Shown in pieces: positions 1-8,850 of a stretch of DNA of 64,000 nt. Both the position numbers and the translations under genes were made by a program. Each line of letters opens with the position of its first letter. The stretch's first letter is position 1. The notes beneath the pieces are model-generated. The model saw only the letters and a list, made by a program, of their open reading frames with translations, had not been told where the DNA came from and made no database searches. The stretch lies in NCBI GenBank assembly GCA_016213785.1, contig JACQZQ010000118.1:1-64000 (forward strand). The letters run 5' to 3'. Source of the stretch: Acidobacteriota bacterium (GTDB lineage Bacteria; Acidobacteriota; Blastocatellia; Chloracidobacteriales; JADJPF01).

Positions 1-2
1 CA

Positions 3-1340
3 ACAGGAGTCAATGGGGCAACCGGAGCAACAGGAGCGACAGGAGCCAATGGAGCAACAGGAGCAACCGGAGCAACAGGAGCCAATGGGGCAACAGGGGC
101 AACAGGAGCAACCGGAGCAACAGGAGCCAATGGGGCAACAGGGGCAACAGGAGCAACCGGAGCAACAGGAGCCAATGGGGCAACAGGGGCAACAGGAGCA
201 ACAGGAGCGACAGGAGCCAATGGAGCAACAGGAGCGACAGGAGCCAATGGAGCAACAGGAGCAACAGGAGCAACAGGAGCAACAGGAGCCAATGGAGCAA
301 CAGGAGCGACAGGAGCCAATGGAGCAACAGGAGCAACAGGAGCAACAGGAGCCAATGGAGCGACAGGAGCAACAGGAGCAAGAGGAGCAACAGGAGCAAC
401 AGGAGCTAATGGAGCTAATGGAGCAACAGGAGCAACGGGAGCAACAGGTGCAAGAGGAGCAACGGGAGCAACGGGAGCAACAGGAGCAACAGGAGCAACA
501 GGCATAGCTTTACCTTTTAGCGGTAGTGTAAGCACTCCAAATGATGCTTTTGTAGTAAATAACACAGGCACAGGAGCAGCTATCGTTGGTACTGCTGCAA
601 CTGGCAATGTAACTACTATCTTAGGTGTTGGTGCTACAGTTGCTACAAGCGCTGGTGTTGCTGGTACTGCTAATAACGCTTCTGCTACAGCAGGCGTGTT
701 AGGTGTCGCTAATGGTGGTACTTTAACTGTTATTACAGGCTTAAGCGCTGGCGTACTTGGTAGAGCAGGCATAGGTGGTGCTAATAGTGCTGGTATCGTA
801 GGCGTACCTGCTAGTGCTGGTAGTTTAGCTGGTTTATTCTTAGGTAATACTTCAGTTACAGGCGTTCTAAGCAAAGGTGCTGGTACATTTAAGATTGACC
901 ATCCACTAGATCCAGAAAATAAATACCTCTATCACTCATTTGTAGAATCTCCTGATATGATGAATATCTACAACGGTAATATTGTTACTGATAAAAATGG
1001 GGAAGCTGTTGTTGTGCTACCAGAATATTTTGAGGCTCTTAATAAAGATTTCCGCTATCAATTGACCGTTGTTGGTCAGTTTGCCCAAGCCATTGTTGGA
1101 GAAGAAATCTCAAATAGCCGTTTCACAATCAAGACTGATAAACCTGGTGTTAAAGTTTCTTGGCAAGTAACAGGAATACGTAAAGATCCTTTTGCTAATA
1201 CTAATCGTGTTCAAGTTGAAGTTGAGAAGGATGCTAAAGAACGTGGTTTTTACTTACATCCTGAAGCTTATAACCAACCAGATTCTAAAGCAATTAATAA
1301 GAAAGACATAAAAGAAATTAAGTCTGATAAGTCTGAATAG
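3..1340 (+). CDS. Collagen-like repeat surface protein, 5'-truncated
   Basis: The frame starting at base 3 is open without a stop to TAG at 1340, so this is the 3' part of a gene that begins before the window. The first ~165 codons are an almost perfect Gly-X-Y repeat dominated by G-A-T and G-A-N triplets, the signature of bacterial collagen-like proteins. A Gly/Ala/Thr/Val-rich region follows (~500-880). The last ~150 residues are a globular domain of the type found at the C-terminus of collagen-like or tail-fibre-like proteins ([12 protein letters not shown] near 940-975, [26 protein letters not shown]). Such domains are thought to trimerise or attach the collagen stalk; that role is family knowledge. 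The protein is probably secreted or surface exposed, but its signal lies outside the window. A start at 696 would lose the collagen region and is not the gene start. Confidence 0.9.
   Translation, partial: TGVNGATGATGATGANGATGATGATGANGATGATGATGATGANGATGATGATGATGANGATGATGATGATGANGATGATGANGATGATGATGATGANGATGATGANGATGATGATGANGATGATGARGATGATGANGANGATGATGATGARGATGATGATGATGATGIALPFSGSVSTPNDAFVVNNTGTGAAIVGTAATGNVTTILGVGATVATSAGVAGTANNASATAGVLGVANGGTLTVITGLSAGVLGRAGIGGANSAGIVGVPASAGSLAGLFLGNTSVTGVLSKGAGTFKIDHPLDPENKYLYHSFVESPDMMNIYNGNIVTDKNGEAVVVLPEYFEALNKDFRYQLTVVGQFAQAIVGEEISNSRFTIKTDKPGVKVSWQVTGIRKDPFANTNRVQVEVEKDAKERGFYLHPEAYNQPDSKAINKKDIKEIKSDKSE
84..218 (+). repeat. 45-bp higher-order tandem repeat inside the collagen region
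   Basis: Three consecutive 45-bp units begin at 84, 129 and 174, each encoding five Gly-X-Y triplets (G-A-N followed by G-A-T types). They sit on top of the 9-bp GGAGCAACA-type periodicity that runs from 3 to about 503. The near identity at synonymous sites suggests recent slippage or unequal crossover rather than only amino-acid selection. Confidence 0.85.
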
Positions 1341-1379
1341 TTTTCTCTGTAACTCTTTAATTTTATTATGGCTGAATTA

Positions 1380-1414
1380 AATCCTGGAAATTTTAATTTC
1401 CAGGATTTTTTTTA
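1380..1414 (+). terminator. Rho-independent terminator of the collagen-like gene
   Basis: A perfect 13-bp stem (1380-1392 with 1395-1407) contains TCCTGG/CCAGGA and is followed directly by a run of T to about 1414. It lies between convergent genes ending at 1340 (+) and 1418 (-). The T-run is on the plus side, so it mainly serves the collagen-like gene. Confidence 0.85.
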
Positions 1415-1417
1415 TTT

Positions 1418-2134
1418 TTAATGCTTTCCTGGTTCCATAACGGTTCCTTTACGTTGAGCCATAATATAAGCTTCTAAAGCACGCATTTTAGGGTCATCAG
1501 GGTGTAATTTAGCTCCTCGTGATGGGTTTTCAATACACCAATTAATCATATCCCTAAGTAAAGCTACTTTTCTAAGTTGGATTTGAAATTTAGGGTAGGT
1601 TTCAGGATGTGTATTAGCTGCATGTGGATGGCACATTGCACAGGAAACCCCGTTAGTGCTACCTAGTAATTTATCATCGTGAAATATTTGATCGCCATAG
1701 GTAACTTCTTGGTCAAGCTCTTTTTTCCACATTTGATAATCTCGTACAGAAAAATCTATGGGTTGATCTTGGGTTGAAGCACTAACAGCATTAGTTGGTT
1801 GAGAAACTTTACTACTTTCCTTAGCCGTTAAATTTTCTTTCATCCAAGCCTCTGCAACTTCTTTAGGTTGTTTAGCCAGCCATTGTGCCATTAACTGATT
1901 AGAAACAACTTGCGCTTGATCAGAACTTAAACGCTCACCAGGTTTTACTCCCTTTACTTCTAAATTAGTTTCACCATCGCAGAGTTGGACAACTAAGCTT
2001 TTGCCATCACTTTTAGCAGGAGGATGAGTAGGTAATTGAACTGGGCCTTGTGCTTTAACACTTTGATAAAAAATAACGCTACTTAAAAGACAGATAGCTA
2101 TTACAGAGAGTTTTATTAATTGTAGTCTGTTCAT
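1418..2134 (-). CDS. Secreted monohaem c-type cytochrome
   Basis: A 238-residue protein with an N-terminal signal peptide (hydrophobic residues ~8-24, ending near VKAQG), a low-complexity middle and a C-terminal cytochrome c domain. One CxxCH haem motif, CAMCH, lies at residues 165-169, followed by a His- and Pro-rich stretch. M217 and M225 are possible distal ligands. The C-terminal region resembles the SoxA/TsdA-like cytochrome superfamily, but no specific substrate can be assigned. The longer open frame to 2251 overlaps the upstream gene. AAGGAG at 2141-2146 sits 6 nt before the ATG at 2134 and only 3 nt before the ATG at 2137, so I chose 2134. It is the third gene of a minus-strand operon after a metallophosphoesterase and a dihaem peroxidase; a periplasmic electron-transfer role with the peroxidase is inference. 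Confidence 0.82.
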   Translation of the reverse strand: MNRLQLIKLSVIAICLLSSVIFYQSVKAQGPVQLPTHPPAKSDGKSLVVQLCDGETNLEVKGVKPGERLSSDQAQVVSNQLMAQWLAKQPKEVAEAWMKENLTAKESSKVSQPTNAVSASTQDQPIDFSVRDYQMWKKELDQEVTYGDQIFHDDKLLGSTNGVSCAMCHPHAANTHPETYPKFQIQLRKVALLRDMINWCIENPSRGAKLHPDDPKMRALEAYIMAQRKGTVMEPGKH

Positions 2135-2150
2135 CATAATCTCCTTATTT

Positions 2151-3287
2151 TCAGTAAGATGACAAAGTAGTTTTAGCTGGAACATCACTTGCGCCATCAG
2201 AATCAAGATATTGTGCTGAGACAAAAAGCGGATTGCGGTTCCATAAATCATAACGTTTATTTACTCGTCCGTTGCCTAACACATCTATAATGCCATCACC
2301 TAAGCCTTCTGTTTGATTAAAAGGATCGGGTCGGTTCATTTGCATAGTTAATTTAGGTAAGCCTTGAGGAGCATAAGGCCAAGGCCAAGCTGTTGAAAGC
2401 ATTCCATGAAAATGAATATTGTCTATACGGTTTGATAAAACTTGGTGTGTATGCCCATGAATTACTGTTACTGTTTGAAACGGTTTAAGCAGCGCTTGAA
2501 CTTGTTCAGCATCATCTGTCCAGAAATTCCATGCTTTATAGAGTTTATAAAGTGGAGAGTGTGAAAAAACTACGATAGGAGTTGTTTTAGGGATATTTGC
2601 TAAATCGCGGGCTAGCCATTCTCTTTCTTCTTCGCCTACTTCAAATGGGCTTTGTCGGCCATCATCTAAGCCTGAGACTATTTGCATTCTTTGCATAGGA
2701 GAAAGACCTTTAGCTGTCCAAAAATCTTTTTCATTAACACTCATTAATGTAATAAAGTGAACGCCTTTATGATCAAAAGAATAATATGGTTTACCAAATA
2801 ACTCTTTCCAAAGATCACCTAAATCTAAGAACCAGTCATGTTCCCCAACCATCATTCTAATAGGGGCTTTAACTTGTTTAAGGATTTGTGCTCCTAGTTT
2901 TAGCTCACCTGGTTGAGCAAGTTGGGCTAAATCTCCTCCATAGAGGACAAAATCAGGCTGTGGATCTAGAGCATTAATATCTACAACAGCACGCTCTAGT
3001 TGACGAACAAAACGCTCATTAAGTGTTTTTTCATAAAGATGAGAGTCAGAGATATAAGCAAATGTAAAAGGCTTAGTCTCAGGAGTTGCAGCATTAACAA
3101 CGTCTACTAATTGAAATGAGTGTGGTACAAAAGATTGAGTTGCAGCAAACCCAGCTGCCATTGAAGCCATTTTTAGAAATTTACGGCGACCTTCCCAAAC
3201 ATTTCCTGTTTGATAAAGCTCTTTCATCCACGTTTCACGGTTTTTTAAGTATTCTTGAAGACGTTTTTCCCATTTTAATGGAATCAT
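2151..3287 (-). CDS. Tat-exported calcineurin-like metallophosphoesterase
   Basis: A 378-residue protein with a twin-arginine motif RRKFLK at residues 34-39 followed by an Ala/Met-rich hydrophobic segment, indicating export folded through Tat. The metallophosphoesterase signature runs through D-S-H at 81-83, then GGDLAQ, GEHDWF, FSHSP and HGHTH. Together these form the dinuclear metal site expected to hydrolyse phosphomono- or diesters. The natural substrate is unknown. The open frame could start at 3326, but that overlaps the upstream gene; the ATG at 3287 has AAGGAG at 3297-3302. It lies between two cytochrome c genes in one operon, an arrangement I infer to be a periplasmic redox/phosphoesterase unit. 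Confidence 0.88.
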   Translation of the reverse strand: MIPLKWEKRLQEYLKNRETWMKELYQTGNVWEGRRKFLKMASMAAGFAATQSFVPHSFQLVDVVNAATPETKPFTFAYISDSHLYEKTLNERFVRQLERAVVDINALDPQPDFVLYGGDLAQLAQPGELKLGAQILKQVKAPIRMMVGEHDWFLDLGDLWKELFGKPYYSFDHKGVHFITLMSVNEKDFWTAKGLSPMQRMQIVSGLDDGRQSPFEVGEEEREWLARDLANIPKTTPIVVFSHSPLYKLYKAWNFWTDDAEQVQALLKPFQTVTVIHGHTHQVLSNRIDNIHFHGMLSTAWPWPYAPQGLPKLTMQMNRPDPFNQTEGLGDGIIDVLGNGRVNKRYDLWNRNPLFVSAQYLDSDGASDVPAKTTLSSY

Positions 3288-3306
3288 AGTTATTTTCTCC
3301 TTATGT

Positions 3307-4533
3307 TTATTGTGGAAAAGGCGCACGTGTTTGTGGCTTTAAGGTTTGTGCTTTACGACGGCTTTCGTCGCTAGTAAAAGTTTTCATAAGCTCAACTAAA
3401 TCAGCCATTTCAGGATCACTTAATTTTAATGGTCGCATTCCTCCATCAAGATTTGGGTTAAGCTCTCCACCTTTATTATAGAAAACTACTACATCAAGTA
3501 ATGTTTTTTCTGATCCGTTATGCATATAAGGTGCAGTTAATTCTATGTCTCTTAACATAGAGGTCTTAAATGTACCTAAATCTCTTAGTTGTTTAGTTAC
3601 TAGATAGCGTCCTAGCTCAGAAAATCCTGGCGATAAAGCCATTTCATCTATTAATTGTTCTGCACGTTTAGGATTTGCTGCTAGAGTTTGTTTAGCTTTT
3701 TGTACTAAAGCAGGGAAGTTTTGATCTTTAGCTGCTACTCCTATGTTATGAAATTTGAAATCACTAAAAAATGGTGCAGATTTATTAAAAGTATGACAGC
3801 TAATACAACGAGCTTTGCCATTAAATAATTCCCAACCTCGTTTAGCTGCATCAGAGATGGCTTTTTGATCTCCAGCAATAAAACGGTCAAAGGGGGAGTT
3901 TCCAGAAAGTTGAGTTCGCTCAAATGCTGCAATCGCCTTAGCAATAGTATCTATTGTGATTCCATCTTTACCAAAGACTGAGCTAAATTCTTTTTGGTAT
4001 TCAGCGATTTCTTTAACACGCGCTACAACAGCTTTATGATCAGGCATTCCCATTTCAATAGGGTTAATTAAAGGCAATTTAGCCTGTTCTTCAAGTGATG
4101 GTGCACGGCCATCCCAAAACTGCGCTTCATTAAACATAGAGTTTATTACTGATGGTGAATTACGTGCGCCCTTTTGATTTTTAATTCCTACACCAACAGA
4201 ATTAATGTCTGCTAAGGCTGTAGCAGGGTCATGACAAGTCGCACAACTAACGGTTTTATCTAAAGAAAGCCGTTTATCAAAAAATAGCTTTTCGCCTAAA
4301 GCTATTTTGGAAGCTGTCATAGGGTTATCTGCTGGTATTAACTCGTTCCAAAGCTCTTGAGGTAGCCCAAAAGGTATCTGTGGTTTAAACTCTTGAATAT
4401 TGGGTGCAGCGGTTACTCTTCTTTCACTATTAATAGATATAACAACCATTATTAGCCCAATGGCAAATAGAGAAAGTTTTGTAACTAATAGCTTTTTATT
4501 ACTGTAAAATAGATTATTTATTGTTTTTCTCAT
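3307..4533 (-). CDS. Dihaem cytochrome c peroxidase / MauG family protein
   Basis: A 408-residue protein with an N-terminal hydrophobic segment (~17-33) and two c-type haem motifs, CATCH (97-101) and CISCH (243-247). Family features include LGEKLFFDKRLS before the first haem, FWDGRAPSLEEQA (~139-151) and YMHNGS near the C-terminus. Bacterial cytochrome c peroxidases reduce hydrogen peroxide in the periplasm with electrons from small cytochromes; MauG relatives oxidise protein substrates. I cannot separate the two from sequence alone. The first gene of the minus-strand operon, it is divergent from the ECF sigma gene at 4815, and AAGGG precedes its ATG. Confidence 0.9.
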   Translation of the reverse strand: MRKTINNLFYSNKKLLVTKLSLFAIGLIMVVISINSERRVTAAPNIQEFKPQIPFGLPQELWNELIPADNPMTASKIALGEKLFFDKRLSLDKTVSCATCHDPATALADINSVGVGIKNQKGARNSPSVINSMFNEAQFWDGRAPSLEEQAKLPLINPIEMGMPDHKAVVARVKEIAEYQKEFSSVFGKDGITIDTIAKAIAAFERTQLSGNSPFDRFIAGDQKAISDAAKRGWELFNGKARCISCHTFNKSAPFFSDFKFHNIGVAAKDQNFPALVQKAKQTLAANPKRAEQLIDEMALSPGFSELGRYLVTKQLRDLGTFKTSMLRDIELTAPYMHNGSEKTLLDVVVFYNKGGELNPNLDGGMRPLKLSDPEMADLVELMKTFTSDESRRKAQTLKPQTRAPFPQ

Positions 4534-4569
4534 AGTCCCTTTCCATTATGTAAATAGCAATTTTAGCCT

Positions 4570-4691
4570 ATGGATAAATCCTTAAGCTACTTTGGGTTGC
4601 TCTTTTGGATTTAAGAGCAACTGCTAAGAAAGATTTTTCTGAATTTGCAAGATTACAAGAAGAAATTCTGTCAAACTGGTTTCATAAGTAG
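4570..4691 (+). pseudogene. Possible remnant of a small frameshifted gene
   Basis: In the divergent gap, ATG at 4570 opens a short frame (MDKSLSYFGLLF) that stops at 4614. The next frame is open from 4578 to TAG at 4691 and reads like coding sequence (ALLDLRATAKKDFSEFARL, then a short tail). A single frameshift near 4605 would join them into one protein of about 40 residues. No ribosome-binding site or family is recognised. This is a weak call based only on residue composition. Confidence 0.2.
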
Positions 4692-4814
4692 AGAACACGC
4701 CAGTTAAATTTTTATTCCATAATTTTAGCAGACTGGAATATATTTCTTGCTCAAGTGTTATTCTTTATTAGAGGCAAAATATTTTAAGACTCCAAAACTT
4801 GAAGTGATTATTCA

Positions 4815-5360
4815 ATGGTAAATAAAGACATAGATTTTCGTCAGGTGGCCTTAGAACATTTAGATGCTTTGTATGGTTTTGCTATGGTCTTAACTCGAAA
4901 TCAAACCGAGGCAGAAGACTTAGTACAAGAAACTTACCTTAGAGCTATGCGAGCATTTGGTCAATTAGTCCCTGATAGCAACTTAAAAAGTTGGCTTTTT
5001 ACAATAATGCGAAATATTTGGCGTAATCAAATCCGCCATATACGTAGCGGCCCTCAATTTGTTGAAATTAGCTCTGATGAACTTCAAAGCAATTCCTCGG
5101 CTTATTTTGAGTCTGATCAAGACCCTCATATGCTCTTAGTCCGTAAAGTTGAACAAGAAACTGTTAGAGCCGCAATAGAAAAGTTACCAGAACATTTTCG
5201 TGAGATTATAGTACTTAGGGATTTAGAAAACTTTAGCTATCAACAAATTGCTAATATCTTAGATTGTCCTGCTGGTACAGTAATGTCACGGCTAGCTCGC
5301 GCTCGTACACAGTTAAATATTTTACTTAATCAATGGCAAAACCTAGCTACACAAAGATAA
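4815..5360 (+). CDS. ECF-type RNA polymerase sigma factor
   Basis: A 181-residue sigma-70 family protein containing only regions 2 and 4, as in extracytoplasmic-function sigma factors. Region 2 spans ~12-77 (TEAEDLVQETYLRA, NLKSWLFTIMRN). Region 4 spans ~115-165, with LPEHFREIIVLRDLEN and the helix-turn-helix YQQIANILDCPAGTVMSRL. It directs RNA polymerase to stress or envelope-response promoters. The gene just downstream encodes a zinc-finger anti-sigma factor, the usual partner. It is divergent from the cytochrome/peroxidase operon, which is a plausible target (inference). Confidence 0.95.
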   Translation: MVNKDIDFRQVALEHLDALYGFAMVLTRNQTEAEDLVQETYLRAMRAFGQLVPDSNLKSWLFTIMRNIWRNQIRHIRSGPQFVEISSDELQSNSSAYFESDQDPHMLLVRKVEQETVRAAIEKLPEHFREIIVLRDLENFSYQQIANILDCPAGTVMSRLARARTQLNILLNQWQNLATQR

Positions 5361-5380
5361 AGTTGTTTTAGGATATATTT

Positions 5381-6307
5381 ATGTTAGAAGTAAATTATTG
5401 CAAAAGAATACAAGAACAAATTGCGCTCTATTTAGATGATGAATTAGAAGGTCAAGAAAAAATAGAAGTTCAAACCCATTTACAGACTTGTGAATCTTGT
5501 AAGCAAACTTATGAACAAGTAAAAAGCCTATTAACTCAAATTCATCAAATAAAACCTTTATATCCAGCCCCTATAACCTTACGTAAGTCTATTGAAAAAA
5601 TTCTAGATGATGCACCTAGCCCTTATCAAGCCTCACCTGAACTGCATAACAAGGTTTTAGCTATTTTAGAAACAGCAAAAGAATCAAAGGAAAGAAAAGC
5701 CTCTAAACTTTATTATAAAAAAGTTTTTGTTGCTCTAGCTGCAACATTAGTTATTTTTGTGATGAGTTTTAGTTATTGGATTAATTACAATAAATCTATT
5801 TCAAATAGTACTTCAGAATTTGCTTTAATGGCAGTAGATACACATCTTCGTCATCAAAAAGGTCAGCTACCTTTAGAAATTAATTCTAATTCTGCTGAAG
5901 ATATCTCTAAATGGTTTGCAAATAAACTTTCATTTGGGGTAAAACTCCCAAACTATCAAGAAGTCTCTGGACAAGAAAAGCTTTATCAATTAGAGGGTGG
6001 TAGACTAGTAGGCTTTAAGAATGATTATGCTGCATATATTTCTTATAAAATGCAAAATCGGCCTATTACTTTAGTTGTAACCTCTAGTTCTGTTGCAACG
6101 CCTTCAGGAGGCGAGGAAATTATTTCCAAGGGCTTAACTTTTCATTACTCAGTAATTAGAGACTTAAAAGTAATTAGTTGGACAGATCGTGGTTTAACCT
6201 ATGCTTTAATCTCAGATTTAGCTGAACGTGGTCAACAATCTTGCATTGTTTGTCATAGTGGTACAGAAGATAAAGACTTTATTGATGGTTTAAAGATAAA
6301 ATCCTAA
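5381..6307 (+). CDS. Membrane anti-sigma factor with zinc-finger domain and a C-terminal CxxCH motif
   Basis: A 308-residue protein starting 20 nt after the sigma gene. Residues 1-50 form a ZAS-type zinc-binding anti-sigma domain (C7, then H33-x3-C37-x2-C40). One transmembrane helix lies at ~115-134, followed by a periplasmic domain of about 170 residues. Near the C-terminus, C288-I-V-C-H292 is a complete c-type haem attachment motif, which is not part of standard anti-sigma factors. I infer that the cytosolic domain sequesters the sigma factor and the outer domain may sense redox, haem or a cytochrome partner. A zinc or redox CxxC role is the alternative. Confidence 0.88.
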   Translation: MLEVNYCKRIQEQIALYLDDELEGQEKIEVQTHLQTCESCKQTYEQVKSLLTQIHQIKPLYPAPITLRKSIEKILDDAPSPYQASPELHNKVLAILETAKESKERKASKLYYKKVFVALAATLVIFVMSFSYWINYNKSISNSTSEFALMAVDTHLRHQKGQLPLEINSNSAEDISKWFANKLSFGVKLPNYQEVSGQEKLYQLEGGRLVGFKNDYAAYISYKMQNRPITLVVTSSSVATPSGGEEIISKGLTFHYSVIRDLKVISWTDRGLTYALISDLAERGQQSCIVCHSGTEDKDFIDGLKIKS

Positions 6308-6348
6308 ATATTTTTAGTCTTAATCTTTAGAAAAACTAGTAACCTCTA

Positions 6349-7095
6349 ATGTCAATATCTGTAACAATTATTACCTACAATGAAGAAAATAATATTGTTG
6401 ATGCTCTGGAATCTGTCAAATGGGCTTCAGAAATTATTGTTGTTGATTCTGGAAGTACTGACAAAACCATTTCTATTTCTAAAAAATTTACAAATAGAGT
6501 TATTACTAACTCTTGGCCTGGATATGCCTTACAAAAACAATTTGCCGCAGACCTTGCAACAAATGATTGGATATTAAGTCTTGATGCAGATGAACGGGTA
6601 ACTCCCTTATTAGCCAAAGAAATTCAAGAAACTATCCTAGACCCTAATAATCAATACGATGGTTTTTATATTAGCCGTCAAAATTATTATCTTAATAAAG
6701 CTATTTATCACTCAGGATGGTCGCCTGATTTTCAATTAAGGCTTTATAAAAAAAATAAAGGTAAATGGACAGGTAATTTTGTTCATGAGTCTGTTACTTT
6801 AGAAGGAAAAATAGGAAAACTTAAAGGTAAGCTTGATCATTATTCAATACCATCTTTAGCTTTTCATCATGAGCGATTAAATAAATATACAACGCTTGCA
6901 GCCAATGAATTGTGCTCTCGTAATAAACCTGTTGGAGTATTAGACTTATTATTTCGTCCTATTATAGCTCTATTTCGCAGCTACATTTGGCGTTTAGGCT
7001 TTCTTGATGGTTTTTGCGGTATTATCATTGCTTATTTTGCTGCTTATTATGTCTTTCTCAAATATGCTAAAGCTTGGGAACATAAACAAAGCTAA
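6349..7095 (+). CDS. Family 2 glycosyltransferase, LPS core type (WaaE/KdtX-like)
   Basis: A 248-residue GT-A glycosyltransferase. The N-terminus has SVTIITYNEENNI, then IIVVDSGSTDKT and the DxD-like DADERV near residue 80. The fold continues with a conserved HESV motif (~145) and a C-terminal amphipathic/hydrophobic segment that would hold it to the inner membrane. Relatives transfer sugars to the lipopolysaccharide core. The sugar donor cannot be told from sequence. It follows the anti-sigma gene by about 40 nt and could be read from the same transcript. No strong Shine-Dalgarno is visible. Confidence 0.9.
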   Translation: MSISVTIITYNEENNIVDALESVKWASEIIVVDSGSTDKTISISKKFTNRVITNSWPGYALQKQFAADLATNDWILSLDADERVTPLLAKEIQETILDPNNQYDGFYISRQNYYLNKAIYHSGWSPDFQLRLYKKNKGKWTGNFVHESVTLEGKIGKLKGKLDHYSIPSLAFHHERLNKYTTLAANELCSRNKPVGVLDLLFRPIIALFRSYIWRLGFLDGFCGIIIAYFAAYYVFLKYAKAWEHKQS

Positions 7096-7161
7096 GATTT
7101 GTCTTATCTATAATATTACGTAAATCACTATATACTAAATTATTAAATTAAGGGAATAGTT

Positions 7162-8796
7162 ATGAATAGCAACATTGGCAGTTATGAAGAGACTTATAAG
7201 AAATTTAGTTGGTCAGTCCCAGAATATTTTAATTTTGCCTTTGATGTAGTAGATGAGTGGGCAAAAGACCCTAATAGGCTGGCAATGCTTTGGGTAGGCG
7301 AAAATAGAGAAATAAAAAAACTCTCTTATCAATATTTTCAAACTCGTGCTAATCAAGTAGCTAATGTTTTAGAATCACTGGGATTAAGAAAAGGTGATAG
7401 GGTGTTATTACTTATGGCGCGAATCCCAGCTTGGTGGGAATTAGTTTTAGGGATGATAAAGTTAGGAGTGGTTTTTCTTCCTGCAACTACTCAGCTTACT
7501 AGTAAAGATATTATTTATCGAATAGAAGCCTCAAACGCTTCTGTTGTAATTACTGATGAAGAGAACGCTACTAAATTTGATGTAATTAGAGATAAAACCC
7601 CTCAAGTAAAACATTTTATTTTGGTTGGAGAAAAATGGGAAAACTGGCATTCCTATAATGATTTGATAGAAAAGGCTAGCCTAGATTTTAACCCTAAAGA
7701 AAAAACTAAAAAAGACGACCCACTACTGCTTTATTTTACTAGCGGAACAACAGGCTATCCTAAAATGGTACTTCACACACATAGTAGTTACCCGATAGGA
7801 CATAAGATAACAGGTTATTATTGGCTAGATCTTAAAACTGAAGACTTACATTGGAACTTATCTGATACAGGTTGGGCTAAGGCTGCGTGGAGTAGTTTAT
7901 TTGGCCCTTGGAATACTGGCTCAACTCTTTTTGTTCATAATGGCAAAGGCAAGTTTGATGCACAGTTAACACTTGAACTACTTAGTGAACATAAAATTAC
8001 TAGTTTTTGTGCTCCTCCTACGGCTTATAGAATGCTAGTTGGATTAGATTTAACACAATATAATTTAGAGAAATTACGAAGTTGTGTAAGTGCTGGTGAA
8101 CCATTAAATCCAGAGATAATAGATATCTGGGAGGAAAAAACAGGTTTAGTTATTCGTGAAGGCTATGGACAAACTGAAACTTGTTTACTTGTTGGTACTT
8201 TTCCAGAAATGCTAGTAAAAAAAGGCTCAATGGGAAAATCTGCTCCAGGTTTTATAGTAGATATTATTGATGAAAATGGAAATATTGCTAGCGATCATCA
8301 TGAAGGAGATATAGGAGTAAGAACTAATCCTATACGCCCAGTAGGAATATTTCAGGAATATTGGGAGGACACTCAAGCTACAGCAAATAGCATTCGTGGA
8401 GATTGGTATATTACTGGTGATAAAGGTTTTCGTGATAAAGACGGCTATTTATGGTTTGTTGGTCGTGCTGATGATGTAATTATTAGTGCAGGTTATCGTA
8501 TTGGGCCTTTTGAAGTAGAAAGCGCTTTAATTGAACATCCAAATGTTTTAGAAGCGGCTGTAGTAGGAAAGGCCGATAATGCACGAGGTCAAATTGTCAA
8601 AGCCTATGTTATCTTAAAACCAGGTGTTGAGAAAACAGAAGCCCTATCTCATGCTTTGCAAGACTTTGTAAAGCAAATTACTGCTCCATATAAATATCCA
8701 AGAGAAATAGAATTTGTTGATGAATTACCTAAAACTATCAGTGGGAAAATTAGACGTGTTGAGCTTAGAGAAAGGGCTAATAAGTTGTCTATATAA
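7162..8796 (+). CDS. AMP-forming acyl-CoA synthetase, medium-chain (ACSM-like)
   Basis: A 544-residue ANL-superfamily enzyme that activates a carboxylate to acyl-AMP and then acyl-CoA. The phosphate-binding loop is TSGTTGYPK (193-201). GYGQTET forms the adenine site, followed by TGDKG and the hinge region VGRADDVI. The C-terminal catalytic lysine is K529 within KTISGKIRR. The N-terminal start and the WxLSDTGWAKA region fit the medium-chain/acetyl-CoA synthetase branch better than long-chain FadD. Substrate chain length is not determined. AAGGGA precedes the ATG, and a hairpin terminator follows at 8820. Confidence 0.92.
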   Translation: MNSNIGSYEETYKKFSWSVPEYFNFAFDVVDEWAKDPNRLAMLWVGENREIKKLSYQYFQTRANQVANVLESLGLRKGDRVLLLMARIPAWWELVLGMIKLGVVFLPATTQLTSKDIIYRIEASNASVVITDEENATKFDVIRDKTPQVKHFILVGEKWENWHSYNDLIEKASLDFNPKEKTKKDDPLLLYFTSGTTGYPKMVLHTHSSYPIGHKITGYYWLDLKTEDLHWNLSDTGWAKAAWSSLFGPWNTGSTLFVHNGKGKFDAQLTLELLSEHKITSFCAPPTAYRMLVGLDLTQYNLEKLRSCVSAGEPLNPEIIDIWEEKTGLVIREGYGQTETCLLVGTFPEMLVKKGSMGKSAPGFIVDIIDENGNIASDHHEGDIGVRTNPIRPVGIFQEYWEDTQATANSIRGDWYITGDKGFRDKDGYLWFVGRADDVIISAGYRIGPFEVESALIEHPNVLEAAVVGKADNARGQIVKAYVILKPGVEKTEALSHALQDFVKQITAPYKYPREIEFVDELPKTISGKIRRVELRERANKLSI

Positions 8797-8819
8797 AAGC
8801 ATGTTTTAATTTATTTTTT

Positions 8820-8850
8820 AATTCCCAGGTATTACTTGGGAATTTTTATT
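8820..8850 (+). terminator. Rho-independent terminator after the acyl-CoA synthetase gene
   Basis: An 11-bp stem (8820-8830 with 8834-8844, one G-U pair, loop ATT) with core TTCCCA/TGGGAA, followed by TTTATT. It overlaps the stop codon of the convergent minus-strand gene ending at 8846. Confidence 0.8.

Noticed and set aside
10-507. Long open frames on both strands rich in Gln/Glu/Met or Leu/His/Trp
   Set aside because: They are shadows of the stop-free GGAGCAACA repeat; the collagen-coding frame starting at base 3 continues into a recognisable domain.
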